Origin: an uncultured bacterium
GTDB taxonomy: Bacteria; Vulcanimicrobiota; Xenobia; Xenobiales; Xenobiaceae
Reading direction: 5' to 3'
DNA: 64,000 bases
Assembly: GCA_934636825.1 (NCBI GenBank)
Contig: CAKUBG010000001.1
Span: 186,001 to 250,000 of the forward strand
Below, piece after piece: positions 7,920-17,292 of the stretch. Positions within the stretch are counted from its first letter, which is position 1. Every line of letters starts with the position of its first letter. The notes under the pieces were generated by a model. It ran no database searches and was not told the DNA's origin. It saw nothing but the letters and a program-made list of their open reading frames with translations. The translations under genes and the position numbers were made by a program.

Positions 7920-9476
7920 GTGTTTTTCAAACAATGGATGCATAATTTTGCCAATCCCGGCATCAAATGGGGCGGTTCTTATGTTTTGCGCCGTATGAAC
8001 CAAGAGCATATTCCCCTCTTCAATTTTGCCAGCCAATTCTTTGATATTCCCGTCAACGGAATCGTTTTAGATGTTGGCTGCGGAGGCGGACACCATTTGG
8101 CTATGCTGCGCAAAAAACGTCACAGTGCTCTTATATACGGTGTGGACATTTCTCCATTAAGTGTCAAAGCTTCCATTGCTTACAATCAAGAAGCTGTGAA
8201 GATGGGCTTAGCCAAAGTCGTCCAAGGCGACGTTAACGAGCTCCCTTTCTCCGACAATTGGTTTGATTTAGTCACAGCTTCAGAAACGGTTTATTTCTGG
8301 CCAGATGTGAAAAAAGGTTTCGAAGAAATTTATCGTGTCCTTAAACCGGGAGGTACCGTAGCTATCTATTGCGACAGTTGCGATCCTGTTGCCGAGAAAA
8401 AACACACCGATTTAATTCCCGGTATGCACGTTTATACTTCTGAAGAGTTGCAAAATTTTGCCCAACAAGCCAAATTTCTCAATATCAAAGTAAATCTCAG
8501 CCAAGATGGAAAAATTTGTTTAACCGCCCAAAAAGAAGGCTCTTTTCAAAAAATTCCTTTTTTTTACATGGGCAATCCCTATAATACTTTAGCCGCGCTT
8601 TGGGCTCGCACTTTAGAAGCTCGCCAACCAGTGCCCATTTTGGAAGATCAAAACGCGCTAGATGTAGTTAGCAATATAAATTACGATTTCAGTTATTTTG
8701 CCGATTTGGGCATCGATCAAGTCGGTTTAGCAGTGCGAGATTATTTAATTGATCGTATGCTAAAAAATTTTCTGGAAAAGAACCAAGATGTCACTATTAT
8801 CAATCTAGCTCCAGGCTTAGACACTCGTTTGCACCGTATTCCAGAAAACACTTACAAAAAATGGATCGATATAGACGTTCCCTTAAACTTGGATTTACGT
8901 CGCGCTTTTTTCAGCAAAGCTGACAAATTGGAAGTAATAGCCAAAAGTATCACCGATTTTAGCTGGATTGACAATATCAGCAAAGCCAATGAGCCCAAAG
9001 TTATCATAGCCCAGGATATTTTTGCCTATATTGAGCTCGATACAATCAAAACTTTTCTAAACAAGTTGGCCCGTAAATTTGCTTCTATTGACGTAATTTT
9101 TGATTTGCCTTCTGCTGAAGAGATGAAAGATAATCATACTATGACTCTTCCACCGGCTGTAGTTAAGAAAAAGCCTAATGCCAAACCTTCAAAAAAAGGC
9201 AGTGTTACCGAAAGTGCTCAGCGCCCCCGAATTTTGTGGACTTTGCAAAATGTCTTCGAAGTACAGAAATGGTGTAAAGCTATTCGAGTTGTGGAAGAGC
9301 GCAACTTATTTGACTATGATAAAAAGCGCTGGGGTTGGCGTGGCTTTATTGCCCGTTTGCCAAGTAACAGAGCCAGAATGTCTCACAACGTCGTCCAGAT
9401 AAGATTAAAGCGCGAGCTTTTAATCGATGAAAAGGATCGCGAAGTAAGAAAAAGCGGTATTGAGACAGATATTTAA
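7920..9476 (+). CDS. Two-domain methyltransferase: SAM class I plus LCM-type
   Basis: The 518-residue protein joins two methyltransferase modules. The first (about 45-165) has VLDVGCGGGHH, GVDISPLSV, VQGDVNELPFSDNWFD and VLKPGGTVAIY, a methyltransferase-11 type domain. The second (about 215-420) matches the leucine carboxyl/polyketide O-methyltransferase family (PF04072): ARTLEARQP, DYLIDRML, IINLAPGLDTRLHR, WIDIDVP and IAQDIFAYI. Each module has its own SAM loop. A basic linker follows (KKKPNAKPSKKG) and then a C-terminal part. Substrates are unknown. GTG at 7920 lies behind CGGAGA. It follows the membrane glycosyltransferase by 113 bases and ends at a strong terminator. Confidence 0.75.
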   Translation: MFFKQWMHNFANPGIKWGGSYVLRRMNQEHIPLFNFASQFFDIPVNGIVLDVGCGGGHHLAMLRKKRHSALIYGVDISPLSVKASIAYNQEAVKMGLAKVVQGDVNELPFSDNWFDLVTASETVYFWPDVKKGFEEIYRVLKPGGTVAIYCDSCDPVAEKKHTDLIPGMHVYTSEELQNFAQQAKFLNIKVNLSQDGKICLTAQKEGSFQKIPFFYMGNPYNTLAALWARTLEARQPVPILEDQNALDVVSNINYDFSYFADLGIDQVGLAVRDYLIDRMLKNFLEKNQDVTIINLAPGLDTRLHRIPENTYKKWIDIDVPLNLDLRRAFFSKADKLEVIAKSITDFSWIDNISKANEPKVIIAQDIFAYIELDTIKTFLNKLARKFASIDVIFDLPSAEEMKDNHTMTLPPAVVKKKPNAKPSKKGSVTESAQRPRILWTLQNVFEVQKWCKAIRVVEERNLFDYDKKRWGWRGFIARLPSNRARMSHNVVQIRLKRELLIDEKDREVRKSGIETDI

Positions 9477-9496
9477 AATAAAGTCACTATTTTGGC

Positions 9497-9541
9497 ATAA
9501 GTGCTCAAGTTGCTTCAAAACAACTTGAGCACTTATTTTTT
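9497..9541 (+). terminator. Strong terminator after two-domain methyltransferase
   Basis: A perfect 16-bp stem (arms 9497-9512 and 9521-9536) is followed by TTTTTT. It overlaps the last bases of the convergent dinG gene. Confidence 0.9.
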
Positions 9542-11960
9542 AGAAAAGAAAATCAGCCGAGAGCAAACCAGTTCTAAACCACTGATGGGCTTGTTGTACC
9601 AAAATGTCGCTCTTATTATAGATTACCGGACAATCAGGTGGCAAAGAGTGCAAGAAGTAATGGCGGTAATTTTTACCAGCATACAAATCGAGTCTATTGT
9701 CTAAAACAAAAACTACCCCTCGATCTTTTTCTGTACGTACCAAACGGCCGAAGCCCTGACAAAATTTGAGTACAGCCAAAGGAATGGCATACTTACGAAA
9801 AGCTTGATCTCCCATACTCTTGGAGCGGATCTTAAAGAAAGGATTATCAGGTGAAGTAAAAGGCAAACGCAAAATTACCACACAAGAAAGCGCTTCGCCT
9901 GCGACATCAACTCCTTCCCAAAATGAGTTGGTGCCCACAAGCACTACTTTTTCGCCTCTTTCCCGAGCTCTACGCAAGCGATCTATTTGCTCAGCCCGAA
10001 GCCCGGAGCTTTGCTTTAACAAAGTCAGCCCCAATTTAGCTAAAGGTTGCCATAATATCTCATATATTTTTTCCACTTCATAACGTGAAGTGGCTAAAAT
10101 AAGCATACGACCTTGCCACAACTTGGCAGCTTGGACAATAAAGCGCACCGCTCTATATAAAAAAGCGTCGCTGGCTTCATCTGAAGATCCGGACCGGCCC
10201 AAGTCACTGGTTATGGCCAATAAAGCTTGATATTCGTAATGGAATGGACTCTTAAAGCTAAGCTTATCTACTCTATCTTGCTCAATTTTATCTACGCCGG
10301 TTCTCGAGCAAAAGAAATCGAAACTGTCATCTATTTTCAGTGTAGCTGAAGTAGCTACAGCTGCCGGTATTTGTTGCCAAAAAGCTGAAGCCAAATAATC
10401 GCTGATGTCAATTCTGGCTGCTCGCAATCTTACGCCGTTACGCCCTCTTTCCATCCAATGGCCCAGAGCTTCAGCTTCATCACTTATATCGTGACAAACC
10501 AAAAAATTTTGCATAAAGCAATCTAGCTGCTCTGCAGCAGTAGCCAGCAAAACTCCCGGCTGATTATCGTTTTCGTCTATTTCTGATCGCTCGGCAATAT
10601 CTTTCCAGAGCCCTTCCACCTCTTTAATTTGCGCTACGCAATTATTACAAGCTATCTTAATTTTCTCAGCTTCAGCAGCCAAATTTTCTCCCCAAACTCC
10701 AGAAGAAGTCAGCCATTTGCTATTTAGCATAGCTACTTGGGATTTTCTTTCAAAACATTCTAACTGGCTATAGGCTTCGTTAGAGTAATAATCTTCCAAA
10801 GCTCTAAAATACGGAACCACACTCTCACGCAAAGTCTGAAAAGATCCATAATACAAGCTATTTAAAGCACGTAAAGCTCCATCTTCAGCTCCATAAGGCA
10901 AGTAAGTGCCCAATCTATGGATGGCTTCAGCCAAATTACTAAACCATCCAGAAGGATAGTTTATATTTTTTCCGTCTTGCAAGGAAAACAATAATTTTTG
11001 CTTACTGCTGTCGATATGTTCATCAATAAGCATCATTTGCTCCGAGGGGGACGCTTCATGCTCTCTACCTTCTTCAAAAGCAGAGCGCTTGAGCGCAGCA
11101 AAACCGGTAAAAAATTCACTACTAACCGAGCCATCAAACGAATTTGACATTTGTTCAATAGCTACATCTTCAAAGTGATGAGCCTCATCAATAATGCAAG
11201 CGCCTATTTGTGGCACTAATCTGGTTAAACTATCTTGACGCAATACGGCACATAGCAAAGCGTGATTGGCAACGCAAACATCGGCCCCGCCTAAAAGAGC
11301 TCGCTCTTTATAAAAATAACAATTATGAAAATAACGACAACTGCGTTTAGTGCAACTGAGCGATTCGGCACAAATATGCGGCCAGAGAGTATCATCCCAG
11401 GCACAAAATTTTTTGGTCAGACGACGGAAATCAGCAGTAAGTCCGCGCAAAGGCTCGTCTTCTTGTAATTCAGGATGGAAAAGTGAATAGTTGTCCGTTT
11501 CTATACAATCGCCGATATAACCCAAAAGTTCAGTATATTGCGGGTATTGTTTAATGTTTTGCAACATGCGGTAGAAGCGCATTAAACATAAATAGCGAGT
11601 ACGCCCCAGAGCTTGAATAAGGCGAAAAGACATTCCCAAACGCTCACGCACAAAGGGATAATCTTTATCGAAGATTTGTTGTTGTAAATTGGTAGTATAA
11701 GTGGCAATTAAAGTTTGGCCGCCTCCATATTTAGTACGCCATATAACACTAGGCACTAAATATGCCAAAGTTTTGCCTACCCCGGTACCGGCTTGAGCTA
11801 GCAACACCTTACCGCCAGCAATAGCTTGGGCAGTTGCTAAAGCCATCTTCACCTGTTCCTGACGCACACTGTAATTGCTGCGAGACGGAATCAATTCTGT
11901 AAAAACTTTTTCCACATCATGGAGATAAGCTTCAACATTTATCTTCTGTTCGGTAGCCAT
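9540..11960 (-). CDS. dinG: DinG-type ATP-dependent DNA helicase
   Basis: Superfamily 2 helicase of the DinG/XPD group. Seen in order: RQEQVKMALA, Walker A AQAGTGVGKT, an iron-sulfur region with four Cys (Cys-x6-Cys-x4-Cys-x5-Cys, around HICAESLSC to FHNC), DEAHH (Walker B), ATSATL, and near the C-terminus GTNSFWEGVDV and QGFGRLVRTEKDRG. Known family members unwind D-loops, R-loops and forked DNA, 5'-3'. I use ATG 11960 (about 806 residues) since the upstream extension runs through the pnp terminator. No exonuclease domain precedes the helicase, unlike the Bacillus DinG homologue. It is separated from pnp by a terminator, so it likely has its own promoter. Confidence 0.9.
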   Translation of the reverse strand: MATEQKINVEAYLHDVEKVFTELIPSRSNYSVRQEQVKMALATAQAIAGGKVLLAQAGTGVGKTLAYLVPSVIWRTKYGGGQTLIATYTTNLQQQIFDKDYPFVRERLGMSFRLIQALGRTRYLCLMRFYRMLQNIKQYPQYTELLGYIGDCIETDNYSLFHPELQEDEPLRGLTADFRRLTKKFCAWDDTLWPHICAESLSCTKRSCRYFHNCYFYKERALLGGADVCVANHALLCAVLRQDSLTRLVPQIGACIIDEAHHFEDVAIEQMSNSFDGSVSSEFFTGFAALKRSAFEEGREHEASPSEQMMLIDEHIDSSKQKLLFSLQDGKNINYPSGWFSNLAEAIHRLGTYLPYGAEDGALRALNSLYYGSFQTLRESVVPYFRALEDYYSNEAYSQLECFERKSQVAMLNSKWLTSSGVWGENLAAEAEKIKIACNNCVAQIKEVEGLWKDIAERSEIDENDNQPGVLLATAAEQLDCFMQNFLVCHDISDEAEALGHWMERGRNGVRLRAARIDISDYLASAFWQQIPAAVATSATLKIDDSFDFFCSRTGVDKIEQDRVDKLSFKSPFHYEYQALLAITSDLGRSGSSDEASDAFLYRAVRFIVQAAKLWQGRMLILATSRYEVEKIYEILWQPLAKLGLTLLKQSSGLRAEQIDRLRRARERGEKVVLVGTNSFWEGVDVAGEALSCVVILRLPFTSPDNPFFKIRSKSMGDQAFRKYAIPLAVLKFCQGFGRLVRTEKDRGVVFVLDNRLDLYAGKNYRHYFLHSLPPDCPVIYNKSDILVQQAHQWFRTGLLSADFLF

Positions 11961-11985
11961 AACTTTGCTCTCTGTTTTCCTTAAT

Positions 11986-12024
11986 AAAAAAAGCCAGCCC
12001 AACCATGCAATTGAAACTGGCTTT
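11986..12024 (-). terminator. Terminator of pnp
   Basis: The stem AAAGCCAG / CTGGCTTT (12017-12024 and 11990-11997) is followed on the minus strand by a run of seven T. It is the second of two hairpins downstream of pnp. Confidence 0.8.
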
Positions 12025-12035
12025 CTTCGTTCTGG

Positions 12036-12079
12036 ATAAGCTGATTTCTATCGTTGCTTAACTAAAGAAATCAGCTTAT
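12036..12079 (-). repeat. Perfect 14-bp inverted repeat after pnp stop
   Basis: Arms at 12036-12049 and 12066-12079 pair perfectly (ATAAGCTGATTTCT and its complement). No T-run follows, so it looks like a 3' protecting or processing stem, upstream of the real terminator. Confidence 0.75.
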
Positions 12080-12085
12080 ATATCG

Positions 12086-14917
12086 CTACATTTCAGAACG
12101 GCGGCGGCGACGATGGCGAGTGGGCATATCACCGTCGGGGCGAACATCCTGCCTGGGTTCATCGTAGACGGGCTCACGCATAATAGGCTCGCGACGACGC
12201 ATAGGAGGAATTTCGTCATACATAGGCTCGCGGCGACGCATAGGAGGAAGCTCATCATACATAGGCTCGCGACGACGGCTCATAGGACGATCATTGAAAG
12301 CAGGTTCACGGCGGCGAGCCGGAGCCATATGCTCATCGTAGCCAGGGTCGCGCATAATCGGTTCACGCATATTGGCTTCACGACGGCGGGCAGGCATTAC
12401 TCTAGAATCGTAAAGATCTTCCTGATAGCGGGGAGCAACAGAGCGTTCTTCACGCAAAACTCTGGCGGCAGCTCTATCGGCACGCTCAGGCTCACGGCGA
12501 GAACGCTTAGGAGCTCTTTCCACGCGCTCGTAACGCTCGGGAGCTTCCATGCGATCTAAACGATCCATATGCTCGGGACGCTCGATACGTTCGGGACGCT
12601 CAATGCGCTCTGGACGCTCAGCACGCTCGACACGCTCAGGGCGCTCGACGCGCTCAGGACGCTCAGTGCGTTCGGGACGAGCAGGGCGAGGGCGACGCTC
12701 GGGGCGGATATCACCAACATCTACGGGAGAATCGGCCTGAGCTAATTCTTCTTCGGTCCAAAGGCCTTTGCGAGTAAGGTTAATGCGACCTAAATTATCA
12801 ATCTCTTCAACCTTAACTTGGATATGATCGCCAACATGAAGAACATCTTCTACGCTACGAATGTGGAAAGGCTTAATCTTGGAGACATGGAGTAAACCTT
12901 CACGTCCGGGTAAAATCTCCACAAAAGCGCCAAAGTCCATCAAACGAGCCACAGTGCCGTCATAAACTTCACCGGCTTGGACTTCACGCACTAAGTCATT
13001 GATCATTTTGCAAGCCTTATCAGCGGCTTCGCTATTGGAAGCAGCCACAAAGACCTTACCGTCATTTTCGATTTCAACCTTAGCACCGGTTTCGGCAATA
13101 ATCTTATTGATAACTTTGCCACCCGGCCCAATGACGTCTTTGATGCGCTCAGGAGCAACTTGCAAAGTGACAATCTTGGGAGCATAAGGAGAAAGATGAT
13201 CGCGATGCTGAGGAATGACCTCGTGGATCATTTCCAAAATTTCCAAACGGGCGTCGCGGGCTTGGGCCAAAGCTTTGCCCAAAATGTCCATAGTTACGCC
13301 CTTCATCTTGATGTCCATTTGCAAAGCGGTCACGCCTTTGGCAGTACCGGTAACTTTGAAGTCCATCTCGCCGAAAGCGTCTTCCATACCTTGGATGTCG
13401 GTCAAAACGACATAATTGTCGCCTTTTTTAATTAAGCCCATAGCGATACCGGCTACAGGGGCTTTCAAAGGTACACCAGCGTCGAGCAAAGCCAAAGTGC
13501 TGCCACAAGTAGAAGCCATAGAGCTGGAGCCATTGGATTCCAAAACATCACTGACTACACGGATAGCGTAAGGGAATTCATCGGCACTGGGCAAAACTGG
13601 CAACAAAGCTCTCTCAGCCAAAGCACCGTGGCCGATCTCACGACGACCAGGGCTACGCATAGCCTTAGCTTCACCTACGCTGAAAGGCGGGAAGTTGTAG
13701 TGGTGCATATAGCGACGAGTAGTTTCGCCGAAAACATTGTCGAAAGTTTGAGCTTCAGACAAAGTGCCCAAAGTGCAAGCAGAAAGCACCTGAGTTTGGC
13801 CGCGGGTGAAGATACCGGAGCCATGAGTGCGAGGCATAACGCCAACTTTAGCCCATAAAGGACGAATTTCAGTAACTTTACGACCATCGGGGCGGATGCC
13901 TTCGTCGACGATCATGGTCATGAGTTCATCTTCTTTAATATGCTTGGAAATAGCAGCGTAATCTTTGTCAGCGCCGACAATAGCGCAAGTTTCCAAAGCG
14001 GCAGCTTTTTCTTCTTCGCTCAAAGTAGTATCAGCTTCGATAGCCTCTTTGAGAGTAGTCAAGTTGATAGCATCGAAGGCAACTTCGCGAGCGTGCTTCT
14101 CAATAACACGCATAGCTTTGGCAATTTCATCAAATTGATACTTGCGTACGAGTACTTCCAAAGCCTCACTGGGAGCGTAAACAGGATAGTTCCCTTTTGG
14201 CTTACCGCAGACAGAAACTAACTCTTCAATGGAAGCAATAATAGTGCGAATAGCTTCATGAGCTACTTCAAAAGCTTTGACTAATAAATCTTCGGGAACT
14301 TCTTGGCAACCGCACTCGACCATATTGATATTGGCCTTGGTACCGGCAACTGTCAAGTTTAAGGTGCTGCTCTTAAGCTCAGTTTCGGTGGGGTTGATAA
14401 CAAATTCGCCATCGACATAACCTACACGAACACCAGCGACGGGGCCATCGAAGGGAATATCGGAAATAGACAAAGCGGCGCCGGCGCCACAAAGAGCCAG
14501 AACGTCCGGATTGTTTTCAGTGTCTACGGAAGTGCACAAACCTACGATATGCACATCATTGCGGAAACCCTCGGGGAAAAGCGGACGGCAAGGACGGTCG
14601 ATAACACGAGATACCAAAATGGCTCTCTCCGGGGGACGACTTTCGCGCTTGATCCAACCACCAGGAATTTTGCCCGCAGCATACATTCTCTCTTCATAAT
14701 CTACGGTTAAGGGGAAGAAATCGACTCCCTCTCTGGGCATAGGGCTGGCGCATACAGTAACTAAAACGACGGTTTCACCGCTGCTAACCAATACGGCACC
14801 ACCGGCTTGCTTGGCGACTTCGCCGGTTTCAAAGCGGATAGTACGGTTGCCGACATGGCATTCGACGACATGTTTCTCTTTCTCAACTCGAGAAAGCACG
14901 TCTGTCAACTTACTCAT
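12086..14917 (-). CDS. pnp: Polynucleotide phosphorylase with long Arg/Glu/Pro tail
   Basis: Phosphorolytic 3'-5' exoribonuclease. The first 715 residues are a normal PNPase: two RNase PH domains (first with PLTVDYEERMYAAGKIPGG, second with GIRPDGRKVTEIRPL and the active-site SNGSSSMASTCG), a KH domain (IGPGGKVINKI) and an S1 domain (VARLMDFGAFVEI to INLTRKGL). Normal members end near 700-720. This one goes on for about 224 residues rich in Arg, Glu, Pro and Met, made of ERPERVER-type repeats and then RRREPMYDE-type repeats, ending in an Arg cluster. The tail must be disordered and may bind RNA or a partner. ATG 14917 sits behind GGAGAG. Gene order rpsO-pnp is the usual one, but a terminator lies between them. 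Confidence 0.97.
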   Translation of the reverse strand: MSKLTDVLSRVEKEKHVVECHVGNRTIRFETGEVAKQAGGAVLVSSGETVVLVTVCASPMPREGVDFFPLTVDYEERMYAAGKIPGGWIKRESRPPERAILVSRVIDRPCRPLFPEGFRNDVHIVGLCTSVDTENNPDVLALCGAGAALSISDIPFDGPVAGVRVGYVDGEFVINPTETELKSSTLNLTVAGTKANINMVECGCQEVPEDLLVKAFEVAHEAIRTIIASIEELVSVCGKPKGNYPVYAPSEALEVLVRKYQFDEIAKAMRVIEKHAREVAFDAINLTTLKEAIEADTTLSEEEKAAALETCAIVGADKDYAAISKHIKEDELMTMIVDEGIRPDGRKVTEIRPLWAKVGVMPRTHGSGIFTRGQTQVLSACTLGTLSEAQTFDNVFGETTRRYMHHYNFPPFSVGEAKAMRSPGRREIGHGALAERALLPVLPSADEFPYAIRVVSDVLESNGSSSMASTCGSTLALLDAGVPLKAPVAGIAMGLIKKGDNYVVLTDIQGMEDAFGEMDFKVTGTAKGVTALQMDIKMKGVTMDILGKALAQARDARLEILEMIHEVIPQHRDHLSPYAPKIVTLQVAPERIKDVIGPGGKVINKIIAETGAKVEIENDGKVFVAASNSEAADKACKMINDLVREVQAGEVYDGTVARLMDFGAFVEILPGREGLLHVSKIKPFHIRSVEDVLHVGDHIQVKVEEIDNLGRINLTRKGLWTEEELAQADSPVDVGDIRPERRPRPARPERTERPERVERPERVERAERPERIERPERIERPEHMDRLDRMEAPERYERVERAPKRSRREPERADRAAARVLREERSVAPRYQEDLYDSRVMPARRREANMREPIMRDPGYDEHMAPARRREPAFNDRPMSRRREPMYDELPPMRRREPMYDEIPPMRRREPIMREPVYDEPRQDVRPDGDMPTRHRRRRRSEM
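12196..12285 (-). repeat. Tandem 45-bp repeats in pnp tail
   Basis: Near-identical 45-base units encode RRREPMYDELPPM and RRREPMYDEIPPM. A further set of 9-15 base units encoding ERPERIER lies at about 12540-12690. Confidence 0.75.
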
Positions 14918-15282
14918 ATTACGAGACTCTCCTTTGATTCTTCTTTATACATTAAACAACAGATCAATAACTACTAATAGCTGACAAAACAGCAGGCCAA
15001 GGCCAAGAGTCTTTCTTAAGCGCTGCTTCAATTAGTGCGGACATTTTCCGAACGCCGACTGACAGCAGCGATACAAAAATACTTAATCTTTAGCTCTCAG
15101 GATTTCATTCATAAAAAGAATAACCCTGCCTAAACAATAAACTAATAAGAGCAGAAAGCTATTTTTTATTTTTTAGATAAGAAATAAGCATAAAAAAAGA
15201 CAACCCTTTCCAAAAGTATCCCTACTCAAGAACTTTTGGAACAGGCTGCCTTCCTGCATTCAAAACAAATAGCGAAAGATGA
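14918..15282. other. pnp-rpsO intergenic region, 365 bases
   Basis: This stretch has no gene that I can support. It holds the rpsO terminator at 15187-15255 and, between that and pnp, A/T-rich sequence that must contain the pnp promoter; I see no convincing -35/-10 pair. Confidence 0.7.
15187..15255 (-). terminator. Terminator of rpsO
   Basis: CCAAAAGT / ACTTTTGG arms, extended by a further imperfect stem (GCAGCC with GGTTGTC), are followed on the minus strand by seven T. Confidence 0.8.
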
Positions 15283-15540
15283 TTAGCGGCGTAAGCCTAA
15301 GCGCTCGATCAAAGAACGATAGCGGTTGATATCAACCTTCTTGAGGTAGCCGAGTAAGCGTTTGCGGCGACCGACCAACATGAGCAAACCACGACGGGTG
15401 TGGTGATCCTTGGGGTGCATTTTGCAGTGCTCAGTGAGGTGGATGATACGGTTGGTGAAGAGAGCGATCTGAACTTCGGGGGAACCGGTATCGTACTCGT
15501 GAGTGCTGTACTTGGTTACAACTTCTTGTTTGTTTTCCAT
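15283..15540 (-). CDS. rpsO: 30S ribosomal protein S15
   Basis: The 85-residue product has the complete S15 fold: an N-terminal helix, [34 protein letters not shown] and [15 protein letters not shown]15 binds the 16S rRNA central domain and helps assemble the platform. The start is ATG 15540 behind GAGGAAAG; upstream in-frame codons lie in the leader. The transcript leader of about 110 bases contains a small hairpin (CCTTA / TAAGG), which may relate to the autoregulation known for S15, though I see no clear match to a described S15 leader. Confidence 0.97.
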   Translation of the reverse strand: MENKQEVVTKYSTHEYDTGSPEVQIALFTNRIIHLTEHCKMHPKDHHTRRGLLMLVGRRKRLLGYLKKVDINRYRSLIERLGLRR

Positions 15541-15655
15541 GATTGAAACTTTCCTCTGACACAAGCTAAAACAAAAGCTGCATCTTTTTATAGTCGCTGT
15601 AATCTGAGCTAAAGGGCGGAGGTTCGTCCTTAGGCTAAGGTTAGAGCCGGGGAGT

Positions 15656-15684
15656 ATTCTAGCATATAAATATACACTTATCAA
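15656..15684 (-). promoter_or_regulatory. Promoter of rpsO
   Basis: TTGATA (15679-15684), a 17-base spacer ending in TGC, and TAGAAT (15656-15661): a sigma-70 type promoter with an extended -10. Confidence 0.75.
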
Positions 15685-15687
15685 TAC

Positions 15688-15729
15688 AAAAAAGCAGGCA
15701 AGCTACGCAAAAATGAAGCGTAACTTGCC
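15688..15729 (-). terminator. Terminator after organophosphate transporter gene
   Basis: Twelve-base arms (15697-15708 and 15718-15729) with one G-T pair and a 9-base loop are followed on the minus strand by TTTTTT. It lies just upstream of the rpsO promoter. Confidence 0.85.
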
Positions 15730-15754
15730 AAGCAACGAGTTAGAAGTATTTGCT

Positions 15755-17203
15755 CTAGCTCTCTTTAGTCTCTTCTCTATCTTCAGCTTCGAGCTTTTCT
15801 AAGTCGTTCGGCTTAGCACTCCAAGCGAAAATAAAAGGTATGATGGATAAGAAAGCGCAAGCCAAAAGCATTTGGAAAGCGACATTCCAACCGTAAGCAT
15901 CTAAAATACGGCCCATACCCCAACCAGAAACGATACTGCTTAAGTAGCCGAAAAGTCCAGTCATACCCACAGCAGTAGCTGCAGCTTTTTTAGTGGCAAA
16001 GTCAGTGGCCATAATAGCTACCAAAAGTTGAGGGCCATAGATAAAGAAACCGGTGACAATAAACATAAGACTGTAAACCCATACAGAAGATCCCACCGGC
16101 AATTTCCAAAAGACAAAAATACTGATCAGAGAGGCAATAGTATAGTAAGCACAAACCGGAGCTCGCTTACCTTTGAAGAAGCGATCGGTCATCCAACCAG
16201 CCAATAGAGATCCGGCAATACCAGCAATCTCAAAGCAAGCCATAGTAATGCCGGCATGACTTAAAGTTACGCCACGGGCATTCAAATAAGACGGGCCCCA
16301 AGTAACGAATCCGTAACGCAAAATGTAGATAAAGAAGTTGGCGAAACAAACTGCCCAAATATACGGATTGTTGAAAACATGACGACAAAGGAAACGGAAA
16401 AATTCTTTGCCACTTTGCTTTTCTTCTGTTGCCTTAGCATTATCGGCCTTGGCCTCAGTCTCGGCTGCGACAGTTTCAACCTTGTTTTGTTCTTCTACCG
16501 GAACAAAAGGCTTTTCTTTAGTATAGACTTCAGGATCGGGCAATCCCAAAGAAGCCGGAGTATCGCGCATACGCTCCAGCAAGAAAAGCGAAGTTAGAGC
16601 GGCAATAGCTGCAGGAACACAGAAAACATAACGCCAGCCAAAATATTCTCCCAAATAGCCGCCCATAATCAAAATTAGAGACAAGCCGATTTGGTGAGAC
16701 GTATTCCAAATGCTCCAATATGTGCCACGCTCCTTAGAAGAGAACCAATGACAAATCACTCGGGAGCAAGGCGGAGAGCCCATACCTTGGAACCAACCAT
16801 TTAAAACCCAAGCTGCCAGCAAGACAGCTACAGCACTGCTCATACCAAACATAAAGTTGGCTAAAGCAGACAAGAGCAAACCTACAGCCATGAAATATCT
16901 GGCATTGCAACGGTCGCCTAAGAATCCATTGACAAACTTGGAAACACCGTAAACAACATCAGAGATACTGACAATCATACCTATAGCGGCTTTGCTTATG
17001 CCTAGGGAACTTTCCAGCAAAGGAATCGCTATCGAAATATTTTTACGTACAAAATAGAAAACACCATAGCCGACAAAAGTCGAATATAATTGACGGAGGC
17101 GCCAATAACCATATTGGCTGCGCATTTCTTCTTCATTTTTATACTGAGGAGCTATAGGCTCAGCAGGCTTAAAAATAGACAGAGCTTTACTTAGTATCGA
17201 CAT
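15755..17203 (-). CDS. MFS transporter, organophosphate:phosphate antiporter family
   Basis: The 482-residue product has twelve membrane segments and the GlpT/UhpT/UhpC pattern: YWRLRQLYSTFVGYGVFYFVRKN near the N-terminus (split here as YGVFYFVRKNISIAIP), GVSKFVNGFLGDRCNAR in loop 2-3, WFQGMGSPPCSRVICHWFS, and RYGFVTWGPSYL in segment 7. These transporters exchange glycerol-3-phosphate or hexose phosphates for phosphate across the inner membrane, and UhpC-type members can act as sensors. The sequence does not decide the substrate. The central cytoplasmic loop is long and charged (about residues 230-270). It stands alone between rodA and rpsO with its own terminator. Confidence 0.82.
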   Translation of the reverse strand: MSILSKALSIFKPAEPIAPQYKNEEEMRSQYGYWRLRQLYSTFVGYGVFYFVRKNISIAIPLLESSLGISKAAIGMIVSISDVVYGVSKFVNGFLGDRCNARYFMAVGLLLSALANFMFGMSSAVAVLLAAWVLNGWFQGMGSPPCSRVICHWFSSKERGTYWSIWNTSHQIGLSLILIMGGYLGEYFGWRYVFCVPAAIAALTSLFLLERMRDTPASLGLPDPEVYTKEKPFVPVEEQNKVETVAAETEAKADNAKATEEKQSGKEFFRFLCRHVFNNPYIWAVCFANFFIYILRYGFVTWGPSYLNARGVTLSHAGITMACFEIAGIAGSLLAGWMTDRFFKGKRAPVCAYYTIASLISIFVFWKLPVGSSVWVYSLMFIVTGFFIYGPQLLVAIMATDFATKKAAATAVGMTGLFGYLSSIVSGWGMGRILDAYGWNVAFQMLLACAFLSIIPFIFAWSAKPNDLEKLEAEDREETKES

Positions 17204-17292
17204 CTTTCCGCTTCTTGCACTTTATTGAAAAATCAACAGAGGGTATTTTTATATTTTGAGCCTTCGCTTCCCTGCACAAATAAGCTTTTGTT

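Noticed and set aside
12113..12740. Open frames on the plus strand opposite the pnp tail, rich in Arg and Ser
   Set aside because: They mirror the low-complexity repeats of the tail; no ribosome sites, and pnp is clearly coded on the other strand.
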